DNA of 64,000 bases from JANYCG01 sp031428695 (GTDB lineage: Bacteria; Pseudomonadota; Gammaproteobacteria; Burkholderiales; Burkholderiaceae_C), in NCBI GenBank assembly GCA_031428695.1, contig JANOYE010000006.1, positions 1-64,000 on the forward strand, written 5' to 3'. The translations under genes were made by a program, and so were the position numbers. Under the pieces are notes generated by a model. It did not search any database and was not told where the DNA came from. It saw only the letters and a program-made list of their open reading frames with translations. Of this stretch, positions 63,875-64,000 are shown one piece after another (the first letter of the stretch is position 1; each line of letters begins with the position of its first letter).

Positions 63875-64000
63875 GTTTGACCCGGATGCCGTCAAAGACC
63901 TGAGGAAACTGGACAAGCAGGTTCAGGTCCGCATTCTCGAATTTCTGCGCAAACGCCTAAGCACGCTAGCCAACCCGCGCGAACTCGGCGAGGCGCTGTC
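63858..64000 (+). CDS. RelE-like toxin, N-terminal part cut by the window end
   Basis: From TTG 63858 the frame reads MAWAVEFDPDAVKDLRKLDKQVQVRILEFLRKR...NPRELGEAL and runs off the edge. The start and helix pattern are those of RelE/ParE toxins (FDP.A.kDL.KLD). It is partnered with the upstream antitoxin gene. Confidence 0.85.
   Translation, partial: MAWAVEFDPDAVKDLRKLDKQVQVRILEFLRKRLSTLANPRELGEAL

Noticed and set aside
1..64000. tRNA, rRNA, CRISPR array or origin
   Set aside because: No cloverleaf, rRNA-like stretch, regularly spaced repeat array or DnaA-box cluster was found on reading both strands.

Overview
The window looks like a GC-rich betaproteobacterial chromosome of the Burkholderiales, most like the Comamonadaceae. 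Grounds: high GC and codon usage; many ATGA stop/start overlaps; an mreBCD-mrdA shape operon next to gatCAB; a TctC/Bug-type solute-binding protein; and small interspersed repeats of the kind common in that family (a TCACG...GCTATnAAAAnnTAGC palindrome and a GC-rich element of about 75 bp). No rRNA, tRNA, CRISPR array or transposase gene was seen.

Layout. 1-300 is the end of an enoyl-CoA hydratase. 301-3172 is an accessory patch with two inverted copies of a 200-240 bp MITE-like element around a DUF4145 gene, then higBA and vapBC toxin-antitoxin pairs. This patch is bounded by a copy of the last codons of the neighbouring class II aldolase gene. 3173-6275 holds the aldolase, purU and an omega-aminotransferase. 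6649-17902 is a tightly packed catabolic operon: Rieske ferredoxin, SDR, cupin, alpha/beta hydrolase, IclR regulator, ThDP enzyme, aspartate dehydrogenase, VOC dioxygenase, Bug protein, small HTH protein, Rieske oxygenase and flavoprotein. A recognisable promoter and a possible IclR operator precede it, and mmsA follows. 19644-21166 has a RelE/HigA pair and a PadR gene with a small membrane-protein gene. 21279-23030 is a GMC oxidoreductase. 23253-27885 is mreB-mreC-mreD-mrdA (minus strand).

28160-33117 is gatC-gatA-gatB, interrupted between gatA and gatB by a compact three-gene cassette (DUF4160, DUF2442, and a protein with an HsdR-like PD-(D/E)XK core). Housekeeping genes follow: DUF4124, pyrE, xthA, an M48 lipoprotein, an AmpG-like transporter, a two-component system, a waaF-type gene, a zf-CHCC protein, ilvE and radA. 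45311-54390 is a homoprotocatechuate-type meta-cleavage operon: LysR, HpaG-like pair, hpaE, LigA/LigB extradiol dioxygenase, hpaF, hpaI and a class II aldolase. A vapBC pair and a phosphoesterase gene sit inside it.

The clearest mobile unit is at 54283-58134: a type II-like restriction-modification module (C5-methyltransferase, C controller with a textbook pair of C-boxes, and an unrecognised 549-residue putative endonuclease). It is inserted between the aldolase gene and panE and flanked by exactly collinear 395-bp direct repeats that duplicate the target (aldolase 3' end, intergenic region, panE 5' end). This matches the published pattern of R-M insertion with long target duplication. After panE come a third vapBC pair, an EamA transporter, a three-domain beta/gamma-crystallin protein with a glycine zipper, a Fic protein and the start of a RelBE-like pair.

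The most unusual theme is repeats inside genes. One palindromic family contributes in-frame peptide segments to aspartate dehydrogenase, an HpaG-like protein and the signal peptide of the Bug protein, all in the same reading frame, and to a VOC protein in another frame. A second family is inserted within the histidine-containing helical hairpin of a sensor kinase.
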